This document shows positions 17,651 through 27,209 of a stretch of 64,000 nt of DNA, piece by piece. Within the stretch, counting starts at the first letter, position 1, and every line of letters starts with the position of its first letter. The translations under genes and the position numbers were made by a program. The notes beneath the pieces were generated by a model. That model was not told the origin of the DNA. It saw nothing but the letters and a program-made list of their open reading frames with translations, and made no database searches. The DNA is from Tolypothrix sp. NIES-4075 (GTDB taxonomy: Bacteria > Cyanobacteriota > Cyanobacteriia > Cyanobacteriales > Nostocaceae): positions 1 to 64,000 of the forward strand of contig NZ_BDUC01000003.1 in NCBI RefSeq assembly GCF_002218085.1, in the 5' to 3' direction.

Positions 17651-18286
17651 TTATTTTCCACCTTCGGCTTTATGATAGGCAATTATTGATTCAATAAATT
17701 GAACGAGGCGTTCAAAATCTTTTGTGCTTTCGACTTTATCAATTGCTATTGAAATTACTTCTTCTAAAGGTTTTGCAGAACGCTGGCGTGCGGCTGCATA
17801 AGCGAGTTTTGGTTTGAGTAGTACTACATCAGCTTCTATTTTCGGAAAAATTAATTTGTCCTTCTTGTTATCAGCTTGTTTTTGGATATTTTTGAGGATA
17901 ATAATCAATTCCTGCTCGGCAGAATCTTTAATTTTTCTGATTTCTTCTTCTTTATCCTTTCCATTTATTTTTTTGGATGTATCATTTTCACTTTTTCTAG
18001 CTGCTTCTTTCTTGTCGTTATCTGCTTCTTTTTGAATAATTTCTAATTCTTTCTGTATCTCTTTATCATCATCTTGTTGTGCAAGTATAGCTTTAATTTG
18101 ATTAATAGCATCTAGAAATTTGCGAACTTGGTTAGTTTCCAAACGCTGTTGTTTGAGATACGGGCCAAATTTCTCGGCGTGCTTAACCAAGTCACGGATA
18201 GGATAGGTTTTCAGTCCATCCTTTAATCCTTTGATAGTCATAGTTATTTGGTCAACAATTGGTTTTTCAGCATTGATTTGTGACAT
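17651..18286 (-). CDS. csm2: Csm2 small subunit with a charged insert
   Basis: The 211-residue helical protein lies exactly where csm2 is expected, between cas10 and csm3. The N-terminal helices (LVKHAEKFGPYLKQQRLETNQVRKFLDAI) and C-terminal helices (LLKPKLAYAAARQRS, DFERLVQFIESIIAYHKAEGG) match the Csm2 pattern. Between them, at about residues 70-145, is a Lys/Glu/Asp-rich segment that makes it longer than usual members (commonly near 120-150). Csm2 lines the inner face of the effector along the target RNA. The function of the insert is unknown. Confidence 0.82.
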   Translation of the reverse strand: MSQINAEKPIVDQITMTIKGLKDGLKTYPIRDLVKHAEKFGPYLKQQRLETNQVRKFLDAINQIKAILAQQDDDKEIQKELEIIQKEADNDKKEAARKSENDTSKKINGKDKEEEIRKIKDSAEQELIIILKNIQKQADNKKDKLIFPKIEADVVLLKPKLAYAAARQRSAKPLEEVISIAIDKVESTKDFERLVQFIESIIAYHKAEGGK

Positions 18287-18289
18287 ATT

Positions 18290-20662
18290 TTAAGAGTTAC
18301 GATTTAGTAGTTCAATCCAAGTTGCGATCGCTCGAAAGTAGAGAGCATTGTATGGGTTTTTCAAAGAAGTACGAAAAGCATCATCCTCTAAGACATTTTG
18401 CGGCAATCTTGCTAATGTATAAGCTATTTTAGGAAGGTGTAGATAATAACGTGTTTCTATTGCCTCATTTGATTTTTGGTCTTTAATCTTCTTTAAGGCT
18501 TGCTCTTGAACTTGTGCTGTAATTAATAGATTCCGAACAAAGTTACGGGAAAAATCTTTTCCAATATTTTGACTTTCCAATCTCTCAACAAAAGGTAAGA
18601 TACCCAAGATTGGCGGCTTTTCTTCTTTTTGAAGGTATCCCATAATCTTCTTTTGCACTTCATTCTCTTCATTTAATTCATCTAAATAATTTTGTCTTTC
18701 AATTCCCAGCCACTCATCCCATTTAAATACTTGGTTAAATAATCCTAAACTATCGCGTCCGTTGTTTTTTGCTTTACCTTCTGCATCTCCTGATTCATCG
18801 GCTGCTTGATAAATGGGAAATTTAGGATCGGCAATACTAACACCTGCGGAGAGGGTAATATCTGGATGATGTCCTGTATAGGCACGAAAGCATTGGTAAA
18901 TATCGAAGGAAAAATCAACAATTTCATTCCAAGCACCACTAACAAATAAATCGTCTCCTCCAGCGTAGATAAAAAGTATATTTTTACCCTGGTCTTCAGA
19001 TGATTTTTTGTCTGTGTTATTATTGTTCGGGGAGTTCCTGCTGTTAGGTAATTGTTTAATATCTTCAGGAATATTATTTCCGCGATTGGCAGCTAGACTA
19101 TTGAGATATACTTTAAAAAAATAGCTCATCTGCCGCGATAATCCAGCTAATTTTGGTAATGTTTGATTTTTATCCAAACCCTTCGCAAATATTTGCCCTA
19201 ATCTATCAACATCCATTCGTAAATAACCGACTCGTTTGATACCTTGAGAAAGTTCAGCCATCTCTTCAGCACGCATAAAACGATTCTCGTCTTTTGCTTT
19301 CTTCCCATAATTACCAAGGAGAATTGGCGCACAATTACGAAAACTGCGGAATTTATAATGCTCTAAATCCCAATCGTTAACTAATAAAACGTTGTCAGCA
19401 TTAGAGTCTACTTGCTTCCAATAACTGAATAGCTGATAACAAACATTGATTTCACTTAGTCCATCACTTGCATCTAGCTGAAACCAAAGCTTATCTTCCT
19501 CATCTTTCTGCTTACCTATCACCTTTTGCGGTTGCGATCGCACAATAGCATCAACGCGAAATAGCTTTCCTCCCAACCCGAACATAGTGCGACAGGTACT
19601 ACAAGCCATCGCTGCACCCGGTTCTTCGTTTAGCGGTTTTAAATCCTCTTCGTCATCACGATGGCAGACTTTGCACGGGGTATGGGCGTAATATGGTTTG
19701 GTTAACGCGACAAGATCATCAATGCGATCGCCAAATTTACGCGCTTTATAAACTGCAAGTTGTTTGGTAGCTTCCGACCAATGTTTGCTAAATTCAGCAT
19801 TACCTATATGTGCAACAGGAAATTCCTTTGAACTATCCAGAGCAAGATAAATTTTACCTTGGAATTTATCTAACAACCATTGGTTAAACTGCAACCGAAC
19901 TTGCTTTACAGTCTTTTCTGTCTCCTCATTACCTGGAGCTAGTATATATATGTTGCCCCCACCTGCATATATAACATTGGTGCGGGGAAGCTCTAAGCGT
20001 GTCAAAAGTTGGGCTACAACTTCCTCTGTAACTAATTCTAAATAAAAGCTACGCGCCCGCAATGATTTGAGCGCACCATCAGAAGATATGGTGTAAATAA
20101 AGTTTTGAATTCCCGACAAGTCCCCAGCAATGATACTAAGTTTGGCTGTTTTTGGATCATGTGCATTTACTATTGAAGCTGCAACTGCTGCTGTTGTTTT
20201 TGCTATATCAACTAATGCCACATTCTCTTCACCGTAGCTGATGAATGAGCCAAATTTTTCTATAATTAAGCTAAGAAGCGAAATATTTCCCCAATCGTTG
20301 GGGTTATCCTGAAGAAAACAGATTTGTTCGCCAATTTGCTTTCTTAAATCGTCTATGTCTTTTGGTTCTTGGGTTTGAGGATAGGGAATTATGGGGTCAG
20401 AATTAGCGATCGCATTCGGTTGCCAAAAGTGTTCGTTGTTTTGACCTTGGGCTAATTTTACAGAATCGAACAGTACCCGCAAAGCTTTCGGTTTGTTGTC
20501 AGCAGACCAGTTTAAATATTTTTTGGCTTCTTTAATCGCGGCTGAATCATTGGGTCTAGTAAATTTATCAAACTTCAATCCAGCCCAACTTGCTAAGTCC
20601 CAAACGGCTTGCTGGATAACCTTTAATGCTTCTTGGTGTGAGGGGTTTGGCGAACTTATCAT
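18290..20662 (-). CDS. csm1: Cas10/Csm1, cyclic-oligoadenylate synthase, HD-less
   Basis: The 790-residue large subunit of the III-A complex has its cyclase palm motif intact (FIYAGGDDLFVSGAW, GGDD at about 568-571). It has a four-Cys zinc site (CKVCHRDDEED with ACSTCRTMFG) and the conserved SLRARSFYLELVTEEV and KNNGRDSLG stretches. The N-terminal region, where other Csm1 proteins carry the HD nuclease, has no His-Asp pair followed by the usual GK. The place of a second conserved His reads ALVDIAKTTAAVAAS. It is therefore expected to make cyclic oligoadenylates on target RNA binding but not to cut DNA. It is followed 3 bp later by csm2. Confidence 0.93.
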   Translation of the reverse strand: MISSPNPSHQEALKVIQQAVWDLASWAGLKFDKFTRPNDSAAIKEAKKYLNWSADNKPKALRVLFDSVKLAQGQNNEHFWQPNAIANSDPIIPYPQTQEPKDIDDLRKQIGEQICFLQDNPNDWGNISLLSLIIEKFGSFISYGEENVALVDIAKTTAAVAASIVNAHDPKTAKLSIIAGDLSGIQNFIYTISSDGALKSLRARSFYLELVTEEVVAQLLTRLELPRTNVIYAGGGNIYILAPGNEETEKTVKQVRLQFNQWLLDKFQGKIYLALDSSKEFPVAHIGNAEFSKHWSEATKQLAVYKARKFGDRIDDLVALTKPYYAHTPCKVCHRDDEEDLKPLNEEPGAAMACSTCRTMFGLGGKLFRVDAIVRSQPQKVIGKQKDEEDKLWFQLDASDGLSEINVCYQLFSYWKQVDSNADNVLLVNDWDLEHYKFRSFRNCAPILLGNYGKKAKDENRFMRAEEMAELSQGIKRVGYLRMDVDRLGQIFAKGLDKNQTLPKLAGLSRQMSYFFKVYLNSLAANRGNNIPEDIKQLPNSRNSPNNNNTDKKSSEDQGKNILFIYAGGDDLFVSGAWNEIVDFSFDIYQCFRAYTGHHPDITLSAGVSIADPKFPIYQAADESGDAEGKAKNNGRDSLGLFNQVFKWDEWLGIERQNYLDELNEENEVQKKIMGYLQKEEKPPILGILPFVERLESQNIGKDFSRNFVRNLLITAQVQEQALKKIKDQKSNEAIETRYYLHLPKIAYTLARLPQNVLEDDAFRTSLKNPYNALYFRAIATWIELLNRNS

Positions 20663-20722
20663 GATGAAAAACGATTAGAGACAGTTGTTATCAAAGCAAT
20701 TTGGCTAATACAAAAAAAATAA

Positions 20723-21676
20723 TTATTGATTAGATGTAAAAATTGTTTTTACTTGTTTAAGTAGAATTTCTGGAACCTTTTGCACTCGACCCCGTATCCA
20801 AGTACCACTGCTAATTTCCAAGTATGGTTCTGAGCGATGCACCTCTTGTACTTCTGCCAAACTACTATGAATTACTGCTACAGGGATTAAATTCCCTCTA
20901 TCTCGACAAAATTCATGCCATGCACCTACCGCTTCTGGTTTAGAACTAATAATTAAGTAGTGGGTACAAGCTTCTAAAATTGGCAATTTTTCCGGCTGTA
21001 CCATGCCACCAACATCCACAATTACCAAAGACTTCTGCCGTCGCAGTTGTAGTATTGCTTGAGCATGATAGGGAAAAAACCGTTCTGTTAATGCACCTTT
21101 ATTGCGTAGTTTGAAGCCTTCTATTTCCTCATCTGTCGTTTGGCTACTTAATTCCAAAACATAGTTACCTTCTCCATCCCAGTGAGCGCGTTGCAGGTAA
21201 ATATCAGGATGGTCAGACAATAGCGCTTGAAATAAAGCATGAGATAGTACACTTTTACCACTATCTGGTGGACCTACGACCATCAACGCCGGACATAACC
21301 CAGTCTCAACATTTCTTTTTTCCTGAGCAAGCCCATGATTTTGTCGTCCATTTGGTGGACTCACAGGAATTACTTGACCAATGCAGACTTGACCTGAATT
21401 AGTGGCAGATACAACTGCTCCCAGACGAGGATCATAGCAAGCAATCCAAGAAGTAGGATGTAGGGCATGAGTGAGGTAAGAATAAAGCCACATCGGTGCG
21501 CGACCAGAAATTACCACACCACCTGTAGTATCAATACCAGAGGGCAGTTCTAGGTTTTTGATATCTTGTGGTTCTATTAGGCGATCGCTTTTAGTCAACT
21601 CAACCGATAGCACTTGGTACTTCAAGTTTTGTACAAGCAGCGATTCACTTAAGTATAAACGCAGAGGTGTAATCAT
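20723..21676 (-). CDS. csx3: Csx3 (Crn3-like ring nuclease) fused to a P-loop ATPase, III-A locus
   Basis: Residues about 1-105 form a Csx3 domain. GGVVISGRAPMWLYSYLTHA and IACYDPRLGAVVS are the typical strand-helix-strand with conserved His70 and Asp82. Residues about 128-317 form a P-loop domain with Walker A GPPDSGKS at 135-142 and a Walker-B-like KSLVIVDVGGM. Csx3 proteins bind and degrade cyclic tetra-adenylate, switching off type III signalling. The ATPase part is a known fusion of unclear function. It is the first gene of the III-A operon, 60 bp before cas10, and lies divergently from the TIGR03985 gene. Confidence 0.85.
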   Translation of the reverse strand: MITPLRLYLSESLLVQNLKYQVLSVELTKSDRLIEPQDIKNLELPSGIDTTGGVVISGRAPMWLYSYLTHALHPTSWIACYDPRLGAVVSATNSGQVCIGQVIPVSPPNGRQNHGLAQEKRNVETGLCPALMVVGPPDSGKSVLSHALFQALLSDHPDIYLQRAHWDGEGNYVLELSSQTTDEEIEGFKLRNKGALTERFFPYHAQAILQLRRQKSLVIVDVGGMVQPEKLPILEACTHYLIISSKPEAVGAWHEFCRDRGNLIPVAVIHSSLAEVQEVHRSEPYLEISSGTWIRGRVQKVPEILLKQVKTIFTSNQ

Positions 21677-21955
21677 GCCCTCCTTAAATTTTTAGTATTT
21701 TTTACTTCTCTCTCATTGTGTCACACTTAGTAGAATAGGGGACTTCTACTAAATCTGTTATGGTTAAAATAGGTTTAATGCCAAAAATGAGTCTCCAGCA
21801 ATTAACCCATGAAACAACTGGTTGCATGAATTTTTACAGTCTAACAGCTTTTTATGTTCATCTAAGCGTTTTTTGTTAAGTATCATTAAATACTTTCATT
21901 TTGGGATAAATTTAAAACTGTTTGTACTATTTAGTTGAATAGGTAGGTTTGAAAT
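21677..21955. promoter_or_regulatory. Divergent promoter region between the III-A operon and the TIGR03985 gene
   Basis: The 279 bp between two divergently read genes are AT-rich and hold no frame of note. They must contain the promoter of the III-A operon and that of the TIGR03985 gene. If the latter is a regulator, its operator is likely here. No sure boxes can be named. Confidence 0.4.
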
Positions 21956-23473
21956 TTGACTAAAGAATTTTATTTACTGCCTACACCACAAATTTTGCAA
22001 TGGCTAGCAGCAGGACAATTAGCTAATCGGCTGGTGCGATCGCTGCGATTATTGGTGCTGATCAACAAATTGTATAGTAGTAAGACAGACTGGGCGGATA
22101 AAATTCCTAGAGTTTTCACATACTCACAGCTGCGCGATCGCTTGTTTGCCTATCGTCACCCCAAAAGCGATAGATTAAATGCTCAACAAATTATAGTGCA
22201 GTGTAGCGATGGCAGTTGTATTTGTCATCAGACTTTATCAGAAATTGTATTTGAGCAGAATTTCCAGCAAACTGAAGCTCAATGGCTTGAGCAAATTATC
22301 TCGCTGACTGGGATAAATAAAGAGGAACTACAAAAGGTACTGCAAGAACGTCCCTTTGTTACCGTGCATCGTTCCATCCGCGATGACCTCAAGCAGTTAA
22401 TCCAGTTAGGGTGGTTACATCAGGCTGGACAAGGGAAATATCAGTATTTGGCTAGAGAAGAACTACCATTACTGCCAACTCAATTAGAGGCTGACTCTAG
22501 CTTAACAAAGCTAACCAGCTTACCTAGTTTGTCTCACATCTCTGAAAAACAAACTTGGGAACTGCTGCGAGTCTTGGAATCAATCACCTTTGTACAGCCA
22601 AACTTGTCGTCAATTATAGAAAAGTTATGGGAGCAAATAGCAGATAATTCCCCATCTGGAATACTACATCGGCAAGATCCACACCAGAGGATATTTCTAC
22701 ATCTGGACTACATTCTTTCTCCACAGATGCAAGACCGTGTAGACAATTACCAGGAACAGATAGAACAGCTTTGGCACAAACCTCCTGGTGGGGTAGTGCA
22801 ATTTGAATATTGGATTGCAGCGACAGAGAGTAAAGTAAAAATTACTGTTTACCCAGTATGCTTGCATTACGTGCGCCGTGCTAAATACTTGAGTGCTTAT
22901 GGTATAGATCCCAATGGGAATATAGCATGGCACAACTACCGCTTAGATCGGATTAGTTGCGATCGCCCTCCGTCCAGCGTAGGCGATCGCCTAAAAGTAT
23001 TGGCTTGGGGCGACCCCCTTGTTCCTCAAGAATTGAAACAGATGTGGCATACAGGAAGTTTGCCGACACCAGAATATATTGCTGGCGAATTGAAAGTTGC
23101 TTGGGGTTTCAATTTCTATCTTAAAAAAGAATTGCTTATCCTCCGTTTTCCAGTAGATTTTGCCAAGTGGTATGTAGATAACACCACAAGACATTCTACT
23201 TTTCGTGCAGTTTTATATGACCAATTACCACAGTTGATTGTTAAGAATATTCCAGATGAGCAGGAGTGTGAGCAGTTATTAAAAATTGTCAGTCAATGCC
23301 CAACAGAGGATGCTTATTACATTGCCTGGATACGTGCTGGTGATATCAATGTTCTTATGCGTTTGCGAGAATGGCGACCAAATGGCGAAGTTATTGCCCC
23401 TTTATCTATTCGTTACCAAATGAAAGCAGAAACAGAACAAGAATTAAAAAATTATCAAGCCTTTTTGGGCTGA
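21956..23473 (+). CDS. TIGR03985-family CRISPR-associated protein, WYL-like
   Basis: The 505-residue product matches the long cyanobacterial TIGR03985 family in its start (FYLLPTPQILQWLAAGQLANRL) and its place beside a type III locus. An N-terminal HTH-like helical part is followed, at about 280-400, by a beta-rich part with TVYPVCLHYVRRAKYLSAYG and WHNYRLDRI, which resemble WYL ligand-binding domains. I infer a regulator that may sense nucleic acid or nucleotide signals. The first possible start is TTG, as a stop (TGA, 21950-21952) lies directly upstream in frame and no early ATG exists. TAGGT upstream is a weak ribosome site. Confidence 0.7.
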   Translation: MTKEFYLLPTPQILQWLAAGQLANRLVRSLRLLVLINKLYSSKTDWADKIPRVFTYSQLRDRLFAYRHPKSDRLNAQQIIVQCSDGSCICHQTLSEIVFEQNFQQTEAQWLEQIISLTGINKEELQKVLQERPFVTVHRSIRDDLKQLIQLGWLHQAGQGKYQYLAREELPLLPTQLEADSSLTKLTSLPSLSHISEKQTWELLRVLESITFVQPNLSSIIEKLWEQIADNSPSGILHRQDPHQRIFLHLDYILSPQMQDRVDNYQEQIEQLWHKPPGGVVQFEYWIAATESKVKITVYPVCLHYVRRAKYLSAYGIDPNGNIAWHNYRLDRISCDRPPSSVGDRLKVLAWGDPLVPQELKQMWHTGSLPTPEYIAGELKVAWGFNFYLKKELLILRFPVDFAKWYVDNTTRHSTFRAVLYDQLPQLIVKNIPDEQECEQLLKIVSQCPTEDAYYIAWIRAGDINVLMRLREWRPNGEVIAPLSIRYQMKAETEQELKNYQAFLG

Positions 23474-23551
23474 CGACGCTGCATATATAGCGTTTCCTAG
23501 GCAACTGAGGTGAGCGCGATTACCTCACCCCGATAAAGCTGTGCTTTATCT

Positions 23552-23576
23552 CCCCTCTCCTTAGCAAGGAGAGGGG
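23552..23576 (+). terminator. Stem-loop after the TIGR03985 gene
   Basis: A perfect 11-bp stem, CCCCTCTCCTT (23552-23562) with AAGGAGAGGGG (23566-23576) and a 3-nt loop, is followed by a G/T-rich stretch. It may end the TIGR03985 transcript and screen the array. The same motif is widespread in cyanobacterial intergenic DNA, so a terminator role is inferred. Confidence 0.5.
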
Positions 23577-23654
23577 TTGGGGGTGAGGTTTTAATATGTA
23601 CCTCAAGAGACCGAGAAATGCTAAAGGCTGCTAATCAGCCTGCTGACCCCGAAC

Positions 23655-25845
23655 GTTTCCATCCCCGTTAGGGGAAGAGGGTTTGTAAAGGAGGATGGAC
23701 AGGTCATCGAAGAGGTGACCAACAGTTTCCATCCCCGTTAGGGAAAGAGGGTTTGTAAAGCTTCCCCTGATGACCAACGTGCAGCATTGCAGGTTTCCAT
23801 CCCCGTTAGGGGAAGAGGGTTTGTAAAGGCGATGCAGAAGTAAAGTCTTCTGATACCGCCGCGTTTCCATCCCCGTTAGGGGAAGAGGGTTTGTAAAGTT
23901 GGTGAAGGATTTCTCTTGGTTGGCAAAACAAGAGTTTCCATCCCCGTTAGGGGAAGAGGGTTTGTAAAGCCTGTTATAAAGGAATTGGCTGCATTGTCTA
24001 GGTTTCCATCCCCGTTAGGGGAAGAGGGTTTGTAAAGCTTTTTAGAAGGAAGCAAAATCAGAATTACTCTTTATGTTTCCATCCCCGTTAGGGGAAGAGG
24101 GTTTGTAAAGCCGCAGCGCAGAACGTCGAGGGTACAATGTTAAAGTTTCCATCCCCGTTAGGGGAAGAGGGTTTGTAAAGGTTCAAATTGTTCACCAAAC
24201 GCAGTTTCTCAAAGTTTCCATCCCCGTTAGGGGAAGAGGGTTTGTAAAGTTCCATCCAGAATCTTGGATACAATCCAAACTCCGGAAGTTTCCATCCCCG
24301 TTAGGGGAAGAGGGTTTGTAAAGTAGCTCCAGTCTTTGACCCTAGGCGTTAGCTACAACGTTTCCATCCCCGTTAGGGGAAGAGGGTTTGTAAAGTTCAA
24401 AACAATGGGTAGCAAGAATTAGCAATCTTGCAGTTTCCATCCCCGTTAGGGGAAGAGGGTTTGTAAAGGGTGAAATGCCAGAAGATGCTTTTCTTTCTAT
24501 ACGTTTCCATCCCCGTTAGGGGAAGAGGGTTTGTAAAGTAGTGCTGCTATTTTCTACGCAGCAAACGATGCAGAGTTTCCATCCCCGTTAGGGGAAGAGG
24601 GTTTGTAAAGGTGGAGCTGGAGGAAATGCAAATTCTTCATTGTATAATGGTTTCCATCCCCGTTAGGGGAAGAGGGTTTGTAAAGACACCTGCAACGCAG
24701 GTACCTCAGCCCATATCTCCAGCACGTTTCCATCCCCGTTAGGGGAAGAGGGTTTGTAAAGCTAAAGCGATCACCACAGTAGAAACTTGGGGTGCTGAGT
24801 TTCCATCCCCGTTAGGGGAAGAGGGTTTGTAAAGCAGGTTATTATAATAAGTTTTCTGCAAATGGTGATTATCCGTTTCCATCCCCGTTAGGGGAAGAGG
24901 GTTTGTAAAGTTAATAGGTAAAGTATACCCTTTAACTTTTTAAATGTTTCCATCCCCGTTAGGGGAAGAGGGTTTGTAAAGAATGGAAACATTCGAGTTC
25001 ACGGCCTCGACCATGGAGGTTTCCATCCCCGTTAGGGGAAGAGGGTTTGTAAAGTAGAAATACAAGAAGGAAATCTTAAGCCTGTGCCTGTAAAGTTTCC
25101 ATCCCCGTTAGGGGAAGAGGGTTTGTAAAGTAAAGGAGAATTCCAATGGAGTAAGTATAAAGGTTTCCATCCCCGTTAGGGGAAGAGGGTTTGTAAAGCG
25201 AGCCGACTCCAGAGCCAACGGCTCAGCCCGAGTTTCCATCCCCGTTAGGGGAAGAGGGTTTGTAAAGGTAAAGGAAATAAAAATTCCTTCTGCCTTAGTT
25301 AATTGTTTCCATCCCCGTTAGGGGAAGAGGGTTTGTAAAGTTTGAAATTGAATACCATAAACGTCTAATTAAATGTTTCCATCCCCGTTAGGGGAAGAGG
25401 GTTTGTAAAGCAATACAGTGATAACTGTAGCGTTGTTGATCCATAGTTTCCATCCCCGTTAGGGGAAGAGGGTTTGTAAAGTTCTCAGAATCAGGCGCTG
25501 CCTTGGCGTTGTTGTATGGTTTCCATCCCCGTTAGGGGAAGAGGGTTTGTAAAGGAGCCCAGGCTGCCCTTGCCGCCGGTATTCAGCGTTTCCATCCCCG
25601 TTAGGGGAAGAGGGTTTGTAAAGTAGGTGCAGCTAGCTATCTCTGGGATAAAGCCATTGGTGTTTCCATCCCCGTTAGGGGAAGAGGGTTTGTAAAGTGG
25701 ATTTATGGAGTGATGACTGGCTATAATACCAGTAATGTTTCCATCCCCGTTAGGGGAAGAGGGTTTGTAAAGTATTTTTAACTTGTTGGATCGACAATAC
25801 TTCCCTGTGGTTTCCATCCCCGTTAGGGGAAGAGGGTTTGTAAAG
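23655..25845 (-). CRISPR. CRISPR array, 31 repeats of 36 bp and 30 spacers
   Basis: The plus-strand repeat runs from GTTTCCATCCCCGTTAGGGG to AAGAGGGTTTGTAAAG; successive starts are 68-76 bp apart, giving spacers of 32-40 bp. The stem is TCCCC-GTTA-GGGGA. Read on the minus strand the repeat ends in GATGGAAAC, the normal 3' end that becomes the crRNA 5' tag, so transcription runs from high to low coordinates with the leader at 25846-26057. Nearly all repeats are identical. The second from the low end (23725-23760) has one change (GGGAAAG for GGGGAAG), as expected at the old end. Spacer length and GAAAC ending fit a type III array. Confidence 0.97.
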
Positions 25846-26057
25846 AGTTCACCTTTGGAACCCTTGCTGTGATTGTGTTTGAGATACCTTAATCGACACC
25901 ACTCTGAAAAATCACAAAAAATTTCCAAGAGTTAGCCGATTTTGTAGCCTGGAGACCTTGCTACATAAGGTATCGACACCAGTCAACGAAGTTATGCGGT
26001 TTTCAAGGTTCTGGCGACTGGTGTCGATTTCTCGATACATTTTTGAATTATAAGTAT
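25846..26057 (-). promoter_or_regulatory. CRISPR leader with a 13-bp inverted repeat
   Basis: The 212 bp between the newest repeat and the stop of the adjacent cas6 should hold the array promoter and the adaptation signals. ATCGACACCAGTC at 25972-25984 and GACTGGTGTCGAT at 26016-26028 form a perfect inverted repeat around a 31-nt spacer. A third partial copy (ATCGACACCA) lies near 25892. The arms may bind a protein or fold in RNA. Confidence 0.65.
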
Positions 26058-27173
26058 TTAATCCTCTTGTTTCAACGCCCGTCGCGCCAACTTAACATAA
26101 GTTTTCACCGTTTCATAAGGCATCCCCAAATCTTGCGCTACCACTTGCAACGATTCTCCCATTTCTCGCCGTGCTAATATTGTCGCCCATTTTGTGGCTA
26201 TTTCATCCGCGCGATCGCCACCTGTACGCTTGCGTTTTTCCTTAAAAATTTCTGCTAAATCTTCAATGCGTTTCGCTAACACACTTTCCACATCCGGTAC
26301 ATCCGGCAAAACTTGCGATGACCAACCTAAGCGCGTTTGTCCCAACCCAAATGTAGTTTTATGACCAGTACCACAATAAGGTGCAAGTTTCCCCAAAGCA
26401 TAAAATAACTGTTGAAACTCCGCCTGTTTAGATCCTTCTTTAGTTAAACTAAACTCAATTGCCCCAGTAAAAGCTGTCACCGCACCTTTTTTACCGGCTA
26501 GTACCTTTGCAGTTGTTATCTGACAACGATTTATCAACACACAATCATCTACCCAAGCCAGGAAAGCATCTTGGTCAATAATTATCCCAGAAAAGTCATT
26601 CCAGCGTCGCAAGTAGCTGTGGAAGATATTAACTGGTACTGGGAGGGGGAAGTGATGACCTTTGCGACGAAAACTTGTAGGACTCAAGAATTTTAGGGTG
26701 ACAGTATTGCTATGCTCAGAATTTAGTAATTGTCCATAAGTTGTGGGAGGATGGATAATATGGCAAGAGTTTATCTTTAAAGTGCCAGAGCGCAAGTCAA
26801 CTACACTGGGCAAATTTTCCATCCACTCAAGCATCCACTTTTGCACTCGACTTGACAAAGCTGTGACATACCAGCGGTAAGTAGTTTTAGCAGATAATTG
26901 TATTTGTCTGCCGCTACTAATTATCTCTCCATCTAAAGCAGAGATAGTAAAAGGTTTTTCCGATTCTCCATCGTGGAGGTAAGCAGAAAGTTCTGCGTCA
27001 AGCGATCGCACTTGGTCGAGAAACCAAGCATGGAGTCCAATAGTATACTGCGGGTAAAGGTAAGCATCTTTTTCGCAGATTAACTCAAACTCCAAGCCGA
27101 TTAACTCTGTGTCTTTTGACCATTGAGCTAGCGAAGATGATGTAGTTAGCTTTTTTTGAGAGTGTCGAGGCAT
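26058..27173 (-). CDS. cas6: Cas6 endoribonuclease with an HTH-like C-terminal extension (array-proximal copy)
   Basis: The product of about 371 residues has the Cas6 core at about 1-285. LKFLSPTSFRRKGHHFPLPV is the mid-protein motif and APYCGTGHKTTFGLGQTRLG the Gly-rich RNA-binding loop. An extension of about 85 residues follows; its end (DEIATKWATILARREMGESL, then QDLGMPYETVKTYVKLARRA) looks like a sigma-region-4 type helix-turn-helix. It lies directly upstream of the leader on the array strand and so probably processes this array. The ATG at 27173 is preferred over a TTG at 27209. The TTG directly abuts a CRISPR-repeat-like hairpin. Confidence 0.9.
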   Translation of the reverse strand: MPRHSQKKLTTSSSLAQWSKDTELIGLEFELICEKDAYLYPQYTIGLHAWFLDQVRSLDAELSAYLHDGESEKPFTISALDGEIISSGRQIQLSAKTTYRWYVTALSSRVQKWMLEWMENLPSVVDLRSGTLKINSCHIIHPPTTYGQLLNSEHSNTVTLKFLSPTSFRRKGHHFPLPVPVNIFHSYLRRWNDFSGIIIDQDAFLAWVDDCVLINRCQITTAKVLAGKKGAVTAFTGAIEFSLTKEGSKQAEFQQLFYALGKLAPYCGTGHKTTFGLGQTRLGWSSQVLPDVPDVESVLAKRIEDLAEIFKEKRKRTGGDRADEIATKWATILARREMGESLQVVAQDLGMPYETVKTYVKLARRALKQED

Positions 27174-27209
27174 GGTAGCATTTAAGCTATATTTTCTGCA
27201 TCTTATCAA

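Noticed and set aside
23631..25928. Open frames within the CRISPR array (for example 23631-23870 and 25491-25928)
   Set aside because: They are translated repeats and spacers (recurring LYKPSSPNGDGN) and not genes.
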